From: Euperipatoides rowelli
Taxonomy: Eukaryota; Onychophora; Udeonychophora; Euonychophora; Peripatopsidae
Length of the DNA: 14,735 bases
Assembly: GCA_003024985.2 (NCBI GenBank)
Contig: PXIH01S0010441.1
Direction: 5' to 3' (one strand)
This document shows, piece by piece, positions 1 to 9,800 of the stretch. Position 1 is the first letter of the stretch, and each line of letters begins with the position of its first letter. The notes beneath the pieces are model-generated. The model made no database searches and had not been told where the DNA came from. It saw only the letters and a list, made by a program, of their open reading frames with translations. Position numbers and translations under genes: made by a program.

Positions 1-1593
1 ATCTAGAAGCTATCAATCTAGAAAAGATTTTATAATCACAGTTCTGAAGTGTTATCGGTCTCCAATTATCAAACTTCCCAAGATCTCCCTTCTTCAGGAT
101 GAAAATAGTATAAGACCATCCAAAAGAGTAAGGAACACGCCTAGCAGAAAAGATGCCTGCATATAATGGTACTAGAACTTTTTTTAGACAAGGCCAAAAC
201 CTTCGATAAAACTCCACCAGAATACTGTCAGGCCCTGGGGCTTTGCCAACTCTGCAAGACCTCAGTGTATCAAAGATGTCATCTTCTAGAGGTATCCTAG
301 ACAAAAAAGTGTTAGCATGACCAGGCAACTTGGGGACTTCTGCAAAAATGAAACTATCAAGTGGGACTTCAACAAGAAAAGGTTCCAGCTGTCTACTAAC
401 ATGCCTATTGATCGCAGAGCATACCTCAGACTCATCTGAGTATTTATGGCCATCTACCACCAATTCTGAAAATCAGGAAACCTTTGGCTTAGGAAGTGAG
501 CCCCTCACAGTCGAGAACACCTTTGCAGGCTCCAGATTTACACCATGCCCCATACAGAAACTCTGATTCCTAATTTCATCCGGAAACATATGAGATGAAT
601 TAAGCTGCGCAGCTATTTCATCAACTTCCAGCAAAGACTGATCTGACAAACCTTTGCTATAGCAGAAAGCACTCATGGAAGGATGCTTGACTTTGGGGCC
701 ACTGTACTTATTCCTCTTAACTCATTGCCAAATATACTGTATCTCAGCTGGAAGAGTGTCTTTAAATTTATCCCATAAATTACAAATCTCTCCAACAGGC
801 CTCTCAAAGAAACACACAATAATCTCTCAATAAGGTGACAAGCTGCAGGATCATCTAAGAGCCCCAACGGAAACTTCCAGAGTGGTCGTCCCATCGGCAA
901 TCTTCCTACCTTAGAATCATCTGCTGAAAGGAGGACACATACTGCATTATGANCAGAGAACGGGCAGTCCTGAACTGAGATGGCCTTTGGTGAGATTATG
1001 GAGCCACCTGTGGCCAAAAAAATTTTGTCCAGCCTACTCCTCCCTCAGTCAAATGTAATCCCTGGTGCAGAAAGGTTTAGGAGAGGCCACACATCCTCAA
1101 GACCAAAATCCCGGAACCTAGTTTGTAAATAGTCTGTTCCCAGTGGAGCAGAATCTTGATTAAAGTCACCAGCAAGAAGGATAGCCCGATGACCCAGATG
1201 CTTCACCAAACTACAAACTTTAATCATTGCTGCCATTCTCACCATCCTAGGCTTAGATGGTAGATAAACTGAGACGATTGTAATAGGATACCCATTAAAA
1301 ATAGCATCCACCGCAAGGACGTTGCCTTCATCAGATTCATGGAACACCCTAACAGAAACTCCAGACAGTTTAGTGGAAAGTCTAACTAGCACAGCAACCC
1401 TTCATCTATTGTTGGCTCCTTGTCCAGATGTAAAAAAGGACCATTCTGAGGATTTGATCAGAAACCTACTAATCTTTGTTTCCTGAATGCATGCAACATC
1501 AATTTTGAGACGATTTAAGTAAGACATTAGCAAACACTGCTTCGACAGCAGAGAGAGACCAGCAGAGTTAATAGTTAGGACTTTAAGTTCCAT
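1..1593 (-). pseudogene. LINE A ORF2: APE endonuclease + start of reverse transcriptase, broken
   Basis: ORF2 would nick target DNA and copy the element RNA into it. The ATG at 1593-1591 opens with MELKVLTINSAGL, matching the start of element B ORF2. The endonuclease keeps its expected catalytic signatures: N9 in TINSAGL, E38 in IQETK, GDFN, and RLDKI. The RT begins near 230 with GKAPGPD and reaches NWRPITLQNCDYKIFSR at the window edge, where it is cut. Breaks: TGA at 1402-1404 (aligned with the W of B's NYRWG), TGA at 1045-1047 (just before RSRLDKI), a frameshift near 673-676, and TGA at 473-475. An ambiguous base lies at 953. The gene is dead as read, although the catalytic endonuclease residues survive. 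The start follows ORF1 by 114 bp, close to the 110 bp spacing in element B. Confidence 0.88.
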
Positions 1594-1707
1594 CACAAGA
1601 AAAAATAAGCAAAACAAGTAATAGCAAATACAATTTAGTCCACAAAAGACTATCAGATTACTTATTGGGAGAAAACAAAAACCTCACTGAATCAAAACAG
1701 CTAAACA

Positions 1708-3290
1708 CTAATTCTTCTTGGTAGCCTTAGCGGCAGGCCTGGCTGCCACTGATGANACNGTTGAGCTATCATTAGATGGCNCTCTCCTCTTATTGTTCAT
1801 TTTTGCAGCCTTCACCTGCATAGACTGNGCATCAAAAGCATCACCGATAAACTCTTCAAGCCTATCCAGCTTCTTGTCATTTTCAAACTCTTCACGGTTA
1901 TTCAAAAAAGTACGAAGTGCTCCATTGGTGTCAAGTGCTAACAGCACCGTCATGGGATAATCTCCCTTCCTAATCCTCTCTTCCTATGCATCCATAAATG
2001 TTGTTACCAACTGAAAAGCTTCTTTATCATTTACACTGGTAGAAGGATGTGCTCGATTAGGCCCCGGACCATCCCACTGCCAGGTATAAGCTGCATCCAT
2101 TGGCAACTCTACCAGTGGACTGCCTTGATGACCTTGGGAAATCATCTGACCAGCTGCGTCATGTCTTCTATTGTGCCATCGACTGACCGCTGGCCTACTC
2201 TCATCAGGTGACTCAGGTTCCTTACATAGAGCTTCCGAGTAAGGATGAAGACTCCGAGAGCCCCGAGACTCACTAACAAATTTCTCAGCAGCATGCCCAG
2301 ACACACCACAAGGGGATCGAGCTTCCTCATGAGGGACAGGACCTGGGATCACTGCAGCTGGAACCGACTTCCGATACTCAGGATTATCCACATTACGGAT
2401 CTTTGCTTGGGATCTACAATTCCGCTTGAAATGTCCCAATTTACCACAATTGAAACATTTTAGTGTCTGGTTAGCCACCTACACTTTAAATGGCCTTCCA
2501 GAGAACATAACAGTAACTGTTTCCGGAAAGGGCTCATTGTTGTTGGCCCGCACCCAAACCTTCCGGCGAGCAGATTTTACATGCTGAAGCGATTGAGAGT
2601 GCACCAGAGCATTCACAAAATAACAATCCTCCGGTGTGCAGGCCCCAATAGGCTTAAGGGCCTCACAGACCGCCTCATGTGGAATAATCGGAGGAATATT
2701 ATGAAGCATCAGAAGGACGGGCTTCTCCGACAATCTATATGCTTTATACCAAACATCCTTTATAGATAAGCCCTTCTTGATCACACGATCAAGTATTCTG
2801 GGGTTGGACACTGTTATCTCAATCCTAGCCTTGTCCTCAGCATTGAACGAGACTACCTGATCGTCACCCCCCCACTACCTCAGAGGTGGCAGACAGGTAA
2901 TCATCAAAGGAGAGGCCAAAGACAAACCCACTGAACCCCTCAAGAAATCAGAAGCTTTAGGAGGTAATTTTGCCCGCAGACCGGGGGACGAAAGACCATG
3001 GGGCCACTTGGGTCCCCAGTATCAACTTCCTCAGACCACTCAGAGGTGGCCACATCATATGCCTGTACCAAAGTAATAACTGTATTGTGAACTTCAACAC
3101 AGTGGGATGCCACTCTAACTCCAGGGCTCACAACGCTATCCTCCCAATCCCTAATATTATCTACTTCAACAGTAGACAAATCAGTTATACAACAATCTCG
3201 TTGGGTAAAGACGGCATGCTGTCCAGACAAAAAAACAGGCACGTGGCCAGATTCCTCTTCACTTGAGCCACTCTCGTCTAGGGGATCCAT
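1708..3290 (-). pseudogene. LINE A ORF1: nucleic-acid-binding protein with one CCHC zinc knuckle, broken
   Basis: ORF1 proteins of this type coat the element RNA. The likely start is the ATG at 3290-3288 (MDPLDESGSSEEE), giving an acidic, serine-rich N-terminus. The core near 2860-2480 carries WYKAYRLSEKPVL and RRKVWVRA, alignable with element B. A CCHC knuckle of form C-x2-C-x4-H-x4-C (CFNCGKLGHFKRNC) lies at 2457-2416. A polar linker and a conserved C-terminal module (about 2030-1825) follow, ending in a Lys-rich tail. Breaks: a frame change between about 2960 and 2870, probably including one at the 7-C run 2867-2873; TAG at 2479-2481, just before the knuckle; TAG at 1984-1986. Four ambiguous bases cluster in 1756-1828. 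The family is clear from architecture and similarity to B; the precise function of the core is inferred. Confidence 0.82.
2416..2457 (-). other. CCHC zinc knuckle of LINE A ORF1
   Basis: The translated stretch reads CFNCGKLGHFKRNC, an exact C-x2-C-x4-H-x4-C knuckle with the usual Gly-His pair and basic residues. Retroelement nucleocapsid-like proteins use such knuckles to bind single-stranded nucleic acid. Only one is visible. The matching site in element B is at 11314-11355. Confidence 0.9.
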
Positions 3291-3551
3291 TGCAAAAAAC
3301 AAAAGGAGAAAATGGAAAAATATTTTTTTCCCTTTTCTAGAAGCCAACACAACAAATAAATGCTGAAACTGGAACAGTTTTCACGATGAGGCACTACGGT
3401 GATATATAAAAAGTAAAGGTGTTTACAACACAAATTTACTCAAAACAATAGATATAACATAGGGAAACAAAAAACAAAGTAACCCCAAAAGTGCATAAAT
3501 ACAGGGTAATGCAAAAAGACAAAAAGTAATTTATTAAATATATAACACAAA
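3291..3551 (-). other. 5' leader of LINE A, proximal part
   Basis: This is AT-rich, non-coding DNA between the ORF1 start and the tandem repeat array. The stretch just upstream of the ATG stays open in the ORF1 frame for about 20 codons but has no ATG, so it is taken as untranslated. No gene, RNA or clear regulatory site is seen. Confidence 0.5.
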
Positions 3552-3772
3552 AGCAACTAATCAAACAAAAAGAGTAGGCCCACGTTTGACCTATTTTATT
3601 TCTAATTTTTTCCAAAAAAAAAAAAATATTTTGTTTATTTTTTCTTTTTTAAAGAAAAACCTCTTGCTTTAAACATTAGCCTATATAGAATAGAACTTAA
3701 ATACTAGATATAAAATAAAATGAATCAGAACTCAAAGAGTTATAGTCTTTTTTGAGTAAATTGTACACAATT

Positions 3773-3795
3773 AACCCTAACCCTAACCCTAACTA
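3773..3795 (+). repeat. Short telomere-like (CCCTAA)3 tract
   Basis: Just over three perfect CCCTAA units lie inside unit 1 of the tandem array. On the plus strand it reads CCCTAA, opposite to the tracts at 5286-5307 and 13888-13913, which read TTAGGG. It has no conserved box next to it. Confidence 0.9.
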
Positions 3796-3959
3796 GCCTG
3801 AAAAATTAATCATATGAAATCAAAACAACAAAAAAAGTAAATATAATATAGTAAACACAAGCATAGGGTACTAAAATAATTAAACAAAAATAGCCAAAAC
3901 AAACGGCTCAACTAACCTATCAAAATGGGGTAGGCCAACTTCTGACCTAGATCCATAAG

Positions 3960-3978
3960 TTTTTTTTTTTTTTTTTTT
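3960..3978. repeat. Homopolymer T run (19 T)
   Basis: Nineteen T in a row in unit 2 of the tandem array. The other units have shorter T-rich tracts at the same place, so this is slippage of an existing tract, not a poly(A) tail of a separate insertion. Confidence 0.9.
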
Positions 3979-4425
3979 AAAAATAGATTAATATAAGAAA
4001 AATCTTTTGCTACAAACTTTAACTTATATCAAAATACACATAAACACACAATGTGAAAGTATTTGAAACAGATCTAGCCTATAGTATTAAGCATGGGAAT
4101 TCAAAAATACACAGAATCAAAATTTTTGATACTAAAAACTTCTAAACAAAAACCGATTTATTTCTAATCAGTATTTGTTAAAATAAAATAAAATTATTGA
4201 AAAAAAAAACTCAAATAATTAAACAAAAATAGCCAATACTACCTAACAAAATGGGGTAGGCCAACTTTTGACCTAGATCCATAGGTGTTTTTTCAACATT
4301 TAGATCAATACAAGAAAAACCTCTTGCTTCAAACTTTAACTTATATTAAAATAAACATAAACACAAAATATAAAAGTATTTGAAGCAGATCTGTAAAAAA
4401 TATAGCTACTTACTTAAATTCAATT

Positions 4426-4439
4426 CACACACACACACA
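4426..4439. repeat. (CA)7 microsatellite
   Basis: A short CA run in unit 3 of the tandem array, at a place where unit 2 lacks it, so it arose after the units separated. Confidence 0.85.
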
Positions 4440-4585
4440 ATCAATCCTATAATATTAAGCATGGGACTTCAAAAAGGATACACAGAATCAAAGTTATTGA
4501 TCCAGCAAACTTCTACACAAAAACCGATTAATCCCCAATCAGTATTTGTTAGATTTAAATTAAATTTATGAAAAAAAACTCACCC

Positions 4586-5250
4586 AAAATATCCAAATCC
4601 AACCAGTTAGTACAGCACTATGTTTAAGGTAAAATAGCCTTTCAATATGGATTCCTAACAGGAAGTGATGTCATGCTATGTTAGAACATACTAGGCACTT
4701 TAATAAAACATAGAACTGTCAACACCTGATAATAACTTGAGTAGCAAACTACCAATTACCTTACAAAACCAAGGCAATAACCAAGGTAAAGAAACAGAAC
4801 AAGAAATGGAGACCAAAAAAAGGTAAATTTAATGTAATTAAAGCCCCAATTCCATTTCATCCCCACCCATGAGAGTAAGGCAAAAACGTTTTTGCAAGGC
4901 CTTAAATTTTAGACAAACTAGGCTATAGATGTCAATATTCAGAAAAATAAGCTTAATTTTAGCAAATTTCCCCAAAATATCACAGTATACCCTAGTATAG
5001 ACATCAACTAACCACTTCAAGTCAATTAATTAATTGGTAAATTGGCCAAAACATCCCCCAGTTACAATTTAGAAAATTTTTAGAGCCCCCTATCATTTAA
5101 CATAGAGTTACTAAAATGGCCAATAAAAGTCAAACTACTTACACTAAATTTTTCAAATCTTTTACCGGGTTATACTTTGATACTTCATGAATAAAGTTGA
5201 AAATAAATTTGAGCATTTAAAGTTGAAAATCTGCAGCTGCCAAATTCACC
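4586..5250 (-). other. 5' leader of LINE A, distal part
   Basis: This is AT-rich non-coding DNA between the tandem array and the conserved box. It holds no coding potential above chance. Its one notable site is a divergent copy of the box at 4643-4666. A weak resemblance to the equivalent part of element B's leader (ATACTTCAT near 5180 and 13760) is too short to rely on. Confidence 0.45.
4643..4666 (-). promoter_or_regulatory. Third, divergent copy of the conserved 5' box
   Basis: On the plus strand CAATATGG, ATTCCT and AACAGGAAGT match the box at 5261-5284 at about 20 of 24 positions. It is followed by GATGTCATG rather than TTAGGG repeats. It may be a second promoter copy in the leader or the remains of an earlier element end. 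Confidence 0.5.
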
Positions 5251-5285
5251 TCCATGCTACCAAGATGGAAGCCAAACAGGAAGTT
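5251..5285 (-). promoter_or_regulatory. Conserved 35-bp box at the 5' end of LINE A
   Basis: This 35-bp stretch matches 13850-13884 at 30 of 35 positions, with CAAGATGG and GCCAAACAGGAAGTT unchanged. In the sense of the element it reads AACTTCCTGTTTGGC then CCATCTTG. CTTCCTG resembles an ETS-type site, and CAAGATGG resembles the YY1 site near the start of human L1, here in the opposite orientation. It sits exactly beside a telomere-like tract in both copies. A promoter or element-terminus role is inferred. Confidence 0.6.
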
Positions 5286-5307
5286 AAGGGCTAGGGTTAG
5301 GGTTAGG
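5286..5307. repeat. Short telomere-like TTAGGG tract
   Basis: AAGGGC followed by TAGGGTTAGGGTTAGG on the plus strand, so the element strand carries CCTAACCCTAACCCTA. Only about 2.5 clean units, adjacent to the conserved box. Confidence 0.9.
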
Positions 5308-5407
5308 AATAATAGACATCCTGCATTCCGCACCAGGGCTGGGACAGGCCTGGGTAGCTGACCTTCCACAGTGGGCCCCTGGGAAGAATTGCAAGGAATC
5401 AAGTGTT

Positions 5408-5413
5408 TTTATT
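5408..5413 (-). terminator. Polyadenylation signal AATAAA, candidate 3' end of LINE B
   Basis: TTTATT on the plus strand is AATAAA on the element strand, in the context CTGTCAAATAAAAA. The same signal sits at the same place in the second junction block (14009-14014), so it is conserved, not random. It lies about 100 bp before the telomere-like tract in sense order. Confidence 0.6.
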
Positions 5414-6035
5414 TGACAGCAAAAGAGTAGCAGAATACGAAGGGTCAACTGAAAGGGCCAGTTGACGACAGAACAAGAAATATGATAGTCTAGACATTCT
5501 TTGATTTATTCACCAACATTTGCTTGGAGTTTCCTCATTAGGCACAGATGAGCAAAAAAAATTGGGGCTGGCATCAAATCATAACTAAAACTATGTAATC
5601 GTGAAGATGCCCACTTAACTTGCTAGCTAACCTCCAGCAAGCAAGAGGACCGGAGGAGGACAGGGGATGTTTGATACATTCTAGTTGCCTAGAAGGGGGA
5701 GGAGAGAGGACTTCGGTGCATGGTGTGGTGATGAGGTGAAGTTAGTCCCCACACACACACCTCCCAGAGGAGACACCATCAGCTGCCAGGCAGAGGGGGA
5801 GAACTTAATCCACCGACTTTAGGCAGCCTTGAGGGGGAAGGAGGCAGCAGGAACAAGGAACGAAAGGTTAGAGAGGGTGGAAATGGCGGGTGCACAACTA
5901 AAAAAAATCCACCAAAGGCGACAACTTACTAACTCCATATATTCACAAAGGACAGATACAACTCACAAATGACAACACAACAAACTCAGCTAATCCTCCC
6001 TGGAACCAAAGGTATCCTCATGGCACTCCACCCAG

Positions 6036-6046
6036 CCCCCCCCCCC
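6036..6046. repeat. Homopolymer C run (11 C)
   Basis: Eleven C on the plus strand (G on the element strand) in the 3' UTR of LINE B, next to another C-rich tract near 6061-6066. No function is inferred. Its length may be inexact in the assembly. Confidence 0.85.
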
Positions 6047-6271
6047 AGGCCAGGGGCTACCCCCCAGCCGAAGGGGGTAACTGGAGAGTCCAGGGTCGTT
6101 TACCAGGTCATCACTATGCATACGCTAGGGATTAACAACCAGAGGGCAGTCTAAAATCCTTATCAGCTCAGCCCTCCATACATTAGGGGAAGACTGACCT
6201 GAAGATAAGGACCACTGCCCAACGCCCCCGTCGTCCAGGGATTACTGACCATGTCACAAGATTCTGCACAC

Positions 6272-6293
6272 CCACGGGCCGAGTAGCCCGTGG
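6272..6293 (-). other. Perfect 8-bp inverted repeat (hairpin) in the LINE B 3' UTR
   Basis: CCACGGGC and GCCCGTGG are perfect reverse complements around a 6-base loop. It is a GC-rich stem that would fold on either strand. Some LINE reverse transcriptases recognise 3' UTR stem-loops; that role here is only a possibility. Confidence 0.65.
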
Positions 6294-6803
6294 CACGGAG
6301 GCTGAACAACCATGGGACCACCTCCATCCTTTGTGTCNTTTATACACTTCCTTCGTCAACAAAGATTCAGAGTGTAGCACTACCTCATAATACCACAGTG
6401 GGAGCCCCTATGATACCATTCGGATGGCCGGGTGTCAACTCGTAAGGACCCAGCGACCAAGCATCACCGGCTCCTTAGGAGACACTATTTGGCGGGCCAA
6501 TTGAGAAGATGCCGGTGGCCCCATTCTACGCGGATCCATACAACAACTGACGACACATACTTCACCGTAACCACTACCAGTGTGACACCCCAGCCTGGGA
6601 GCAAACAACCCAACCACAACCTAGGGTATCACTAAGCAGTTACGGCACTGGCTCACTTTAGGGCATCTACTTTACTACAACTCGGCAGTGGTTATCTGGG
6701 ATGCCTGTCACGCAGTTTGAACAACAAACCGCACCACAGGCATCCGCACCCAAGGGGCACCAGCTATGGTGCAAAAGCACATCCCAGCACGTCCCCCAAC
6801 TTC

Positions 6804-9800
6804 CTACATCTCTGCCAACGTTCGGACGTAGAAGATGAATGTCACCCTCATCCACAGTTCTGGGCGTTTAGTCTTGATCAAACTTTCATTGAACGCGGCA
6901 TTCAATAACCGATAGCATGTGTAGATAAACAAAGTCAGGGCAGCCTTCTTGAGACCGGCTGCACNCATTTTCTGCTTACAAGGTACATTTCCCTTATCAT
7001 CACAAATCAGTCTATCTACTGAATTCTCAAGGAAGCCTTTCTCCCTCCAAAGGGCACCAAAGTATAGACAGTCTTCCAGAATATGAACGTTAGAGGGATC
7101 AACCCTGTTGCAAATTGGGCAGCTACTGTCATTGGCCCTCCCATTTGAAAGTTCCTTAGTGGGGTATTCAGCCGATCTAGGCCAGCCCGCCAGGCCACAT
7201 CTGACCACCGGCCGAAAAGGAGAGGATTCCACACTTGAGTCCAAGTTAGCTTAGCATGCCCAGGCGCTGACCTGATGACAGGTCCACCTCCAGGGTTTTT
7301 AATTCTGATTAGGTTCCTGTAAACTTCTGCGGATGAGTACAAGACTAGGGCCCGATTTTATTCAAACCTTGCCGGAATCGCCCTTTCCATCAGAGCAGGA
7401 ATGCCATTGTGACCCCATTCGATCTTCGCAGGGTGGGTATTACTGATCTCTTGGTGGGTATACCTCGCTCCCAGAAAGTCCCCAATGTTTATAGCAAATT
7501 GTTGTACATCTTTGAGCTTACACGTGGCCGTGAAGACCTCTGCGACAGAAAAGTTATTGAGTCGGGCATTCCAATTCGGAAATGCCATGCCTTCAGTGCT
7601 CAGCACTCTATTGTGATATGCAGGTTGGGCAATGATATCACTGATCTTCCAGTCCACTGGCACAGCACCCACCTGGTNAAGGGCGAGCCAGAGTTCTTTA
7701 TATTCCTTTGGATAGCTGCCCACCGCAAAGCTGCGTGCTGACATCAAAAGGAGTCGAGCGCCAGTGTACGGGGGCCAGCATATTTGAGGATCACTCCAAA
7801 CACCACTGCATTGAGGGAGCTCGTACTTGCAGAGCACAGCCTCCGAAAATGGGAGATCCTACATGTTTCTCTCCTTGTTTCGATATCAGGGAAGTTTATC
7901 CCGCCCTCCGCCAGTGGAAGTATCATTGTTCTCCTCGCCACCCAGCTACGTCTTCCGTTGCCCCAGAATGCATTCACCAGTACTCAGTTCATCCTTTTCA
8001 CTTCATGTTTGGTCGGGGCAATAGTGTGGAGTACGAACGTAATTTTTGACATTAATATAGACTTAATCAGATTTGCTCTGGGTCTATATGATAGCTGACT
8101 CAATGTATTAGAAAGTTTAGATGCAGCCAACTCCAGACCCCTTATCAGGGTCAGGTAGTTGCTGCGCTCTGCCGCATTGTCCCCCGAACCTAATTCCCAG
8201 GTTCTTTATGCCTTCCAAGTTGACCTCGAAGCCGGACATCTTCAGCAAAGCCATCTGCCTCTGACCAATATTGACTCCTTACACCTGGGTCTTTCTCATG
8301 TTAAGAGAGGCCCCTGATGATGCCCCAAACTGCTGGAAGATTTCTATGGCTCGTGGCAGGGCTATCGTTTCCTTTAGATACAATGTGATATCATCCACAT
8401 AAATCGAGACCGGGATACGAACGTTCCCGATTCNAAATGTTGCAGCAGACAACTTTGCTTTTACCATCAGCAGTAGGGGCTCTATAAAAAGCGCATAGAG
8501 GACACCTGAACTGGGGTCTCCTTGCTTAACTCCACGGCCAATCACCACACCGGCTGAGAGTTTCCCGTTTATAGCAATGTGTGTCGAGGACCCCCAATAG
8601 AGCAGATGGATCAGCCTTCGAGCTGGCTCGCAGAACCCTAACTCCACAAACACTCTATCCAAGAAGTCATGCGAAGCCGAATCGAAGGCCTTAGCTTGAT
8701 CCAACGACACAGCTACCAGTGGAACTTTCTTCTTGTTTGCAAACCAAATAATATCACGTGTGGCTGACAGGTTTCCCAGCATACACCTTCCCTTGATGGA
8801 ATAAGCCTGTTCTGCTGAGACAAACCTATCGGCCACATCCGACAGCCTATTTGCCATAAATCTCGAGTATAACTTATAATCGACGTTCAGCATAGTAATC
8901 GGCCTCCATGACTCTAACTTACTCAAGTCCCTCTTCTTGGGGATCAGAATCGTGTAGGCCGATCTAAACGAAGCCGGTAGCTCTTTCGTCGTAAAGATGT
9001 TCACTATCACTTCATATAAAGTTTCTATAATTTCAGAGAGAAATTCCTTATAGAATTCATTAGTTAGGCCGTCCAAACCGGGGGCCTTTCCATTCTTTAG
9101 CTCCTTTATCATCTTTACTACTTCCTGTTTGGAGGGTGGCATAACAAACGAGATGTTCGCATCCTGGTTAATCTGTGGAAGAAGCCTCAAAAAGGAGTCA
9201 TCATCCATACGACCTTGAGGTTCGGCCCCCTGGAACAAGGCGATCTTCCCCACAATTGCACGCCTGATTTCGTCTTCCTGTGTGAAGCTCTTCCCATCGA
9301 TCTCAATGTGACGTATCTTCGTCAATTTTCTCGTATTTAGTGCCCTTCTGGCATGTAGCCAGGTGCCTCTACTCAGTCCAGACATTCCATGGCCGAGGGC
9401 AAAATTACAGCCAAGTAGCGATTTGTCATTTTTGCCCTCTAAATTCAAATAGCTGCTTATTTCTTTCTTTAATAGAACTGAAGGGTTCTCAACAAATTTG
9501 GATTTATCGATCGCCCTGTAATAGTCAGCACCGTTTCGGCCAGCAGGCTTGAACTGGAGCTGCAACTTGATAAGCATATCAGGGATCCATTGTTTAAACT
9601 TCTCCCACCTACGCACTGGGGGATCGGCAGATGAGACGAAGAAGCTTTTGATAAGCTCTGTCGCTTTTTTTTTACAGGCAGGGTCTTCGAAGATCGCATC
9701 TGGGCAGCACCACACCATCCTGACAGGACCCGCANGAGCCTTTCCCACTGTGATCAGAGCCATAACTGCCCAGTGGTCTGAACCGGGCCATTCCTCCAGC

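Larger units (their letters stand above)
3552..4585. repeat. Degenerate tandem repeat array, about three units of 320-370 bp
   Basis: Three imperfect units lie head to tail. Units 2 (3875-4213) and 3 (4214-4583) both open with AATAATTAAACAAAAATAGC and share GGGGTAGGCCAACTT, GACCTAGATCCATA, an oligo-T tract, a CTT-GCT motif, ACCGATT and a final A-run. Unit 1 (from about 3552) is weaker: it shares GTAGGCC, TTTGACCT, a T/A-rich tract and AACCTCTTGCTT, then diverges and holds a (CCCTAA)3 tract. The GTAGGCC landmark sits at 3574, 3930 and 4256. The array lies in the leader of LINE A. Element B's leader is about 0.9 kb shorter, close to the array length, and no unit was seen there. It may be promoter monomers of the leader, as in mouse L1, or an unrelated satellite insertion. 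Confidence 0.85.
1..5285 (-). mobile_element. Non-LTR retrotransposon A (Tx1/L1-like LINE), 3' part outside window
   Basis: This is a decayed LINE read right to left: box and leader, ORF1 with a zinc knuckle, a spacer of about 114 bp, then ORF2 with an APE-type endonuclease and the start of the reverse transcriptase. The window edge cuts it inside the RT fingers, so palm, C-terminus and 3' UTR are not visible. The order ORF1-CCHC, APE endonuclease, RT and the RT wording (WRPIT, GKAPGPD) fit the Tx1 branch of the L1 superclade. The 5' limit is inferred from the conserved box ending at 5285, beside a telomere-like tract, and is less certain than the coding part. A shorter element starting near the second box at 4666 cannot be excluded. 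Confidence 0.8.
5251..5488 (-). repeat. Junction block, copy 1 (B 3' end / telomere-like tract / A 5' end)
   Basis: This 238-bp block recurs at 13850-14091 (242 bp) in the same orientation and order: 35-bp box, TTAGGG-type tract, a poorly conserved stretch with CATCCTGC, GCAAGGAATCAA, T-rich tract, GACAG, AAAAGAG, and a final ATATGATAG. The conservation is patchy, as for two old copies. It lies between the 3' UTR of element B and the leader of element A. Confidence 0.8.
5414..6803 (-). other. Long 3' UTR of LINE B
   Basis: About 1.4 kb without a credible gene separates the ORF2 stop from the AATAAA. It is more GC-rich than the leader sequences. It contains a CA run near 5749-5762, an 11-C run at 6036-6046 and a perfect 8-bp hairpin at 6272-6293. 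Short ORFs on both strands have no recognisable domain and are treated as chance. An ambiguous base is at 6339. Confidence 0.6.

Noticed and set aside
1045-1404. Possible recoding of TGA, since A ORF2 has three in-frame TGA codons
   Set aside because: A ORF1 is also cut by two TAG codons, B carries TAA breaks, and the aligned residues at the TGA sites differ (Trp, others), so ordinary mutation (for example CGA or TGG to TGA) explains it better.
3960-3978. The 19-T run as the poly(A) tail of a minus-strand insertion
   Set aside because: The other array units have T-rich tracts at the same position, so it is an expanded internal tract.
3552-4585. CRISPR-like repeat structure
   Set aside because: The units are 320-370 bp, degenerate and contiguous, with no short direct repeats and unique spacers, and the genome context is animal.
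5023-5036. Perfect 14-bp AT palindrome CAATTAATTAATTG
   Set aside because: Simple TTAA/AATT repetition in AT-rich DNA gives such palindromes readily; nothing else nearby supports a site.
5217-5402. A 61-codon minus-strand frame with a hydrophobic stretch
   Set aside because: It runs through the telomere-like tract and the conserved box, and the matching block at 13850-14091 does not keep it open; it is chance.
6432-6908. Several 60-70 codon frames on both strands in the 3' UTR and ORF2 end of B
   Set aside because: They have low-complexity His/Pro/Thr-rich composition, no domain, and overlap each other; the only supported coding sequence here is the ORF2 end at 6804.
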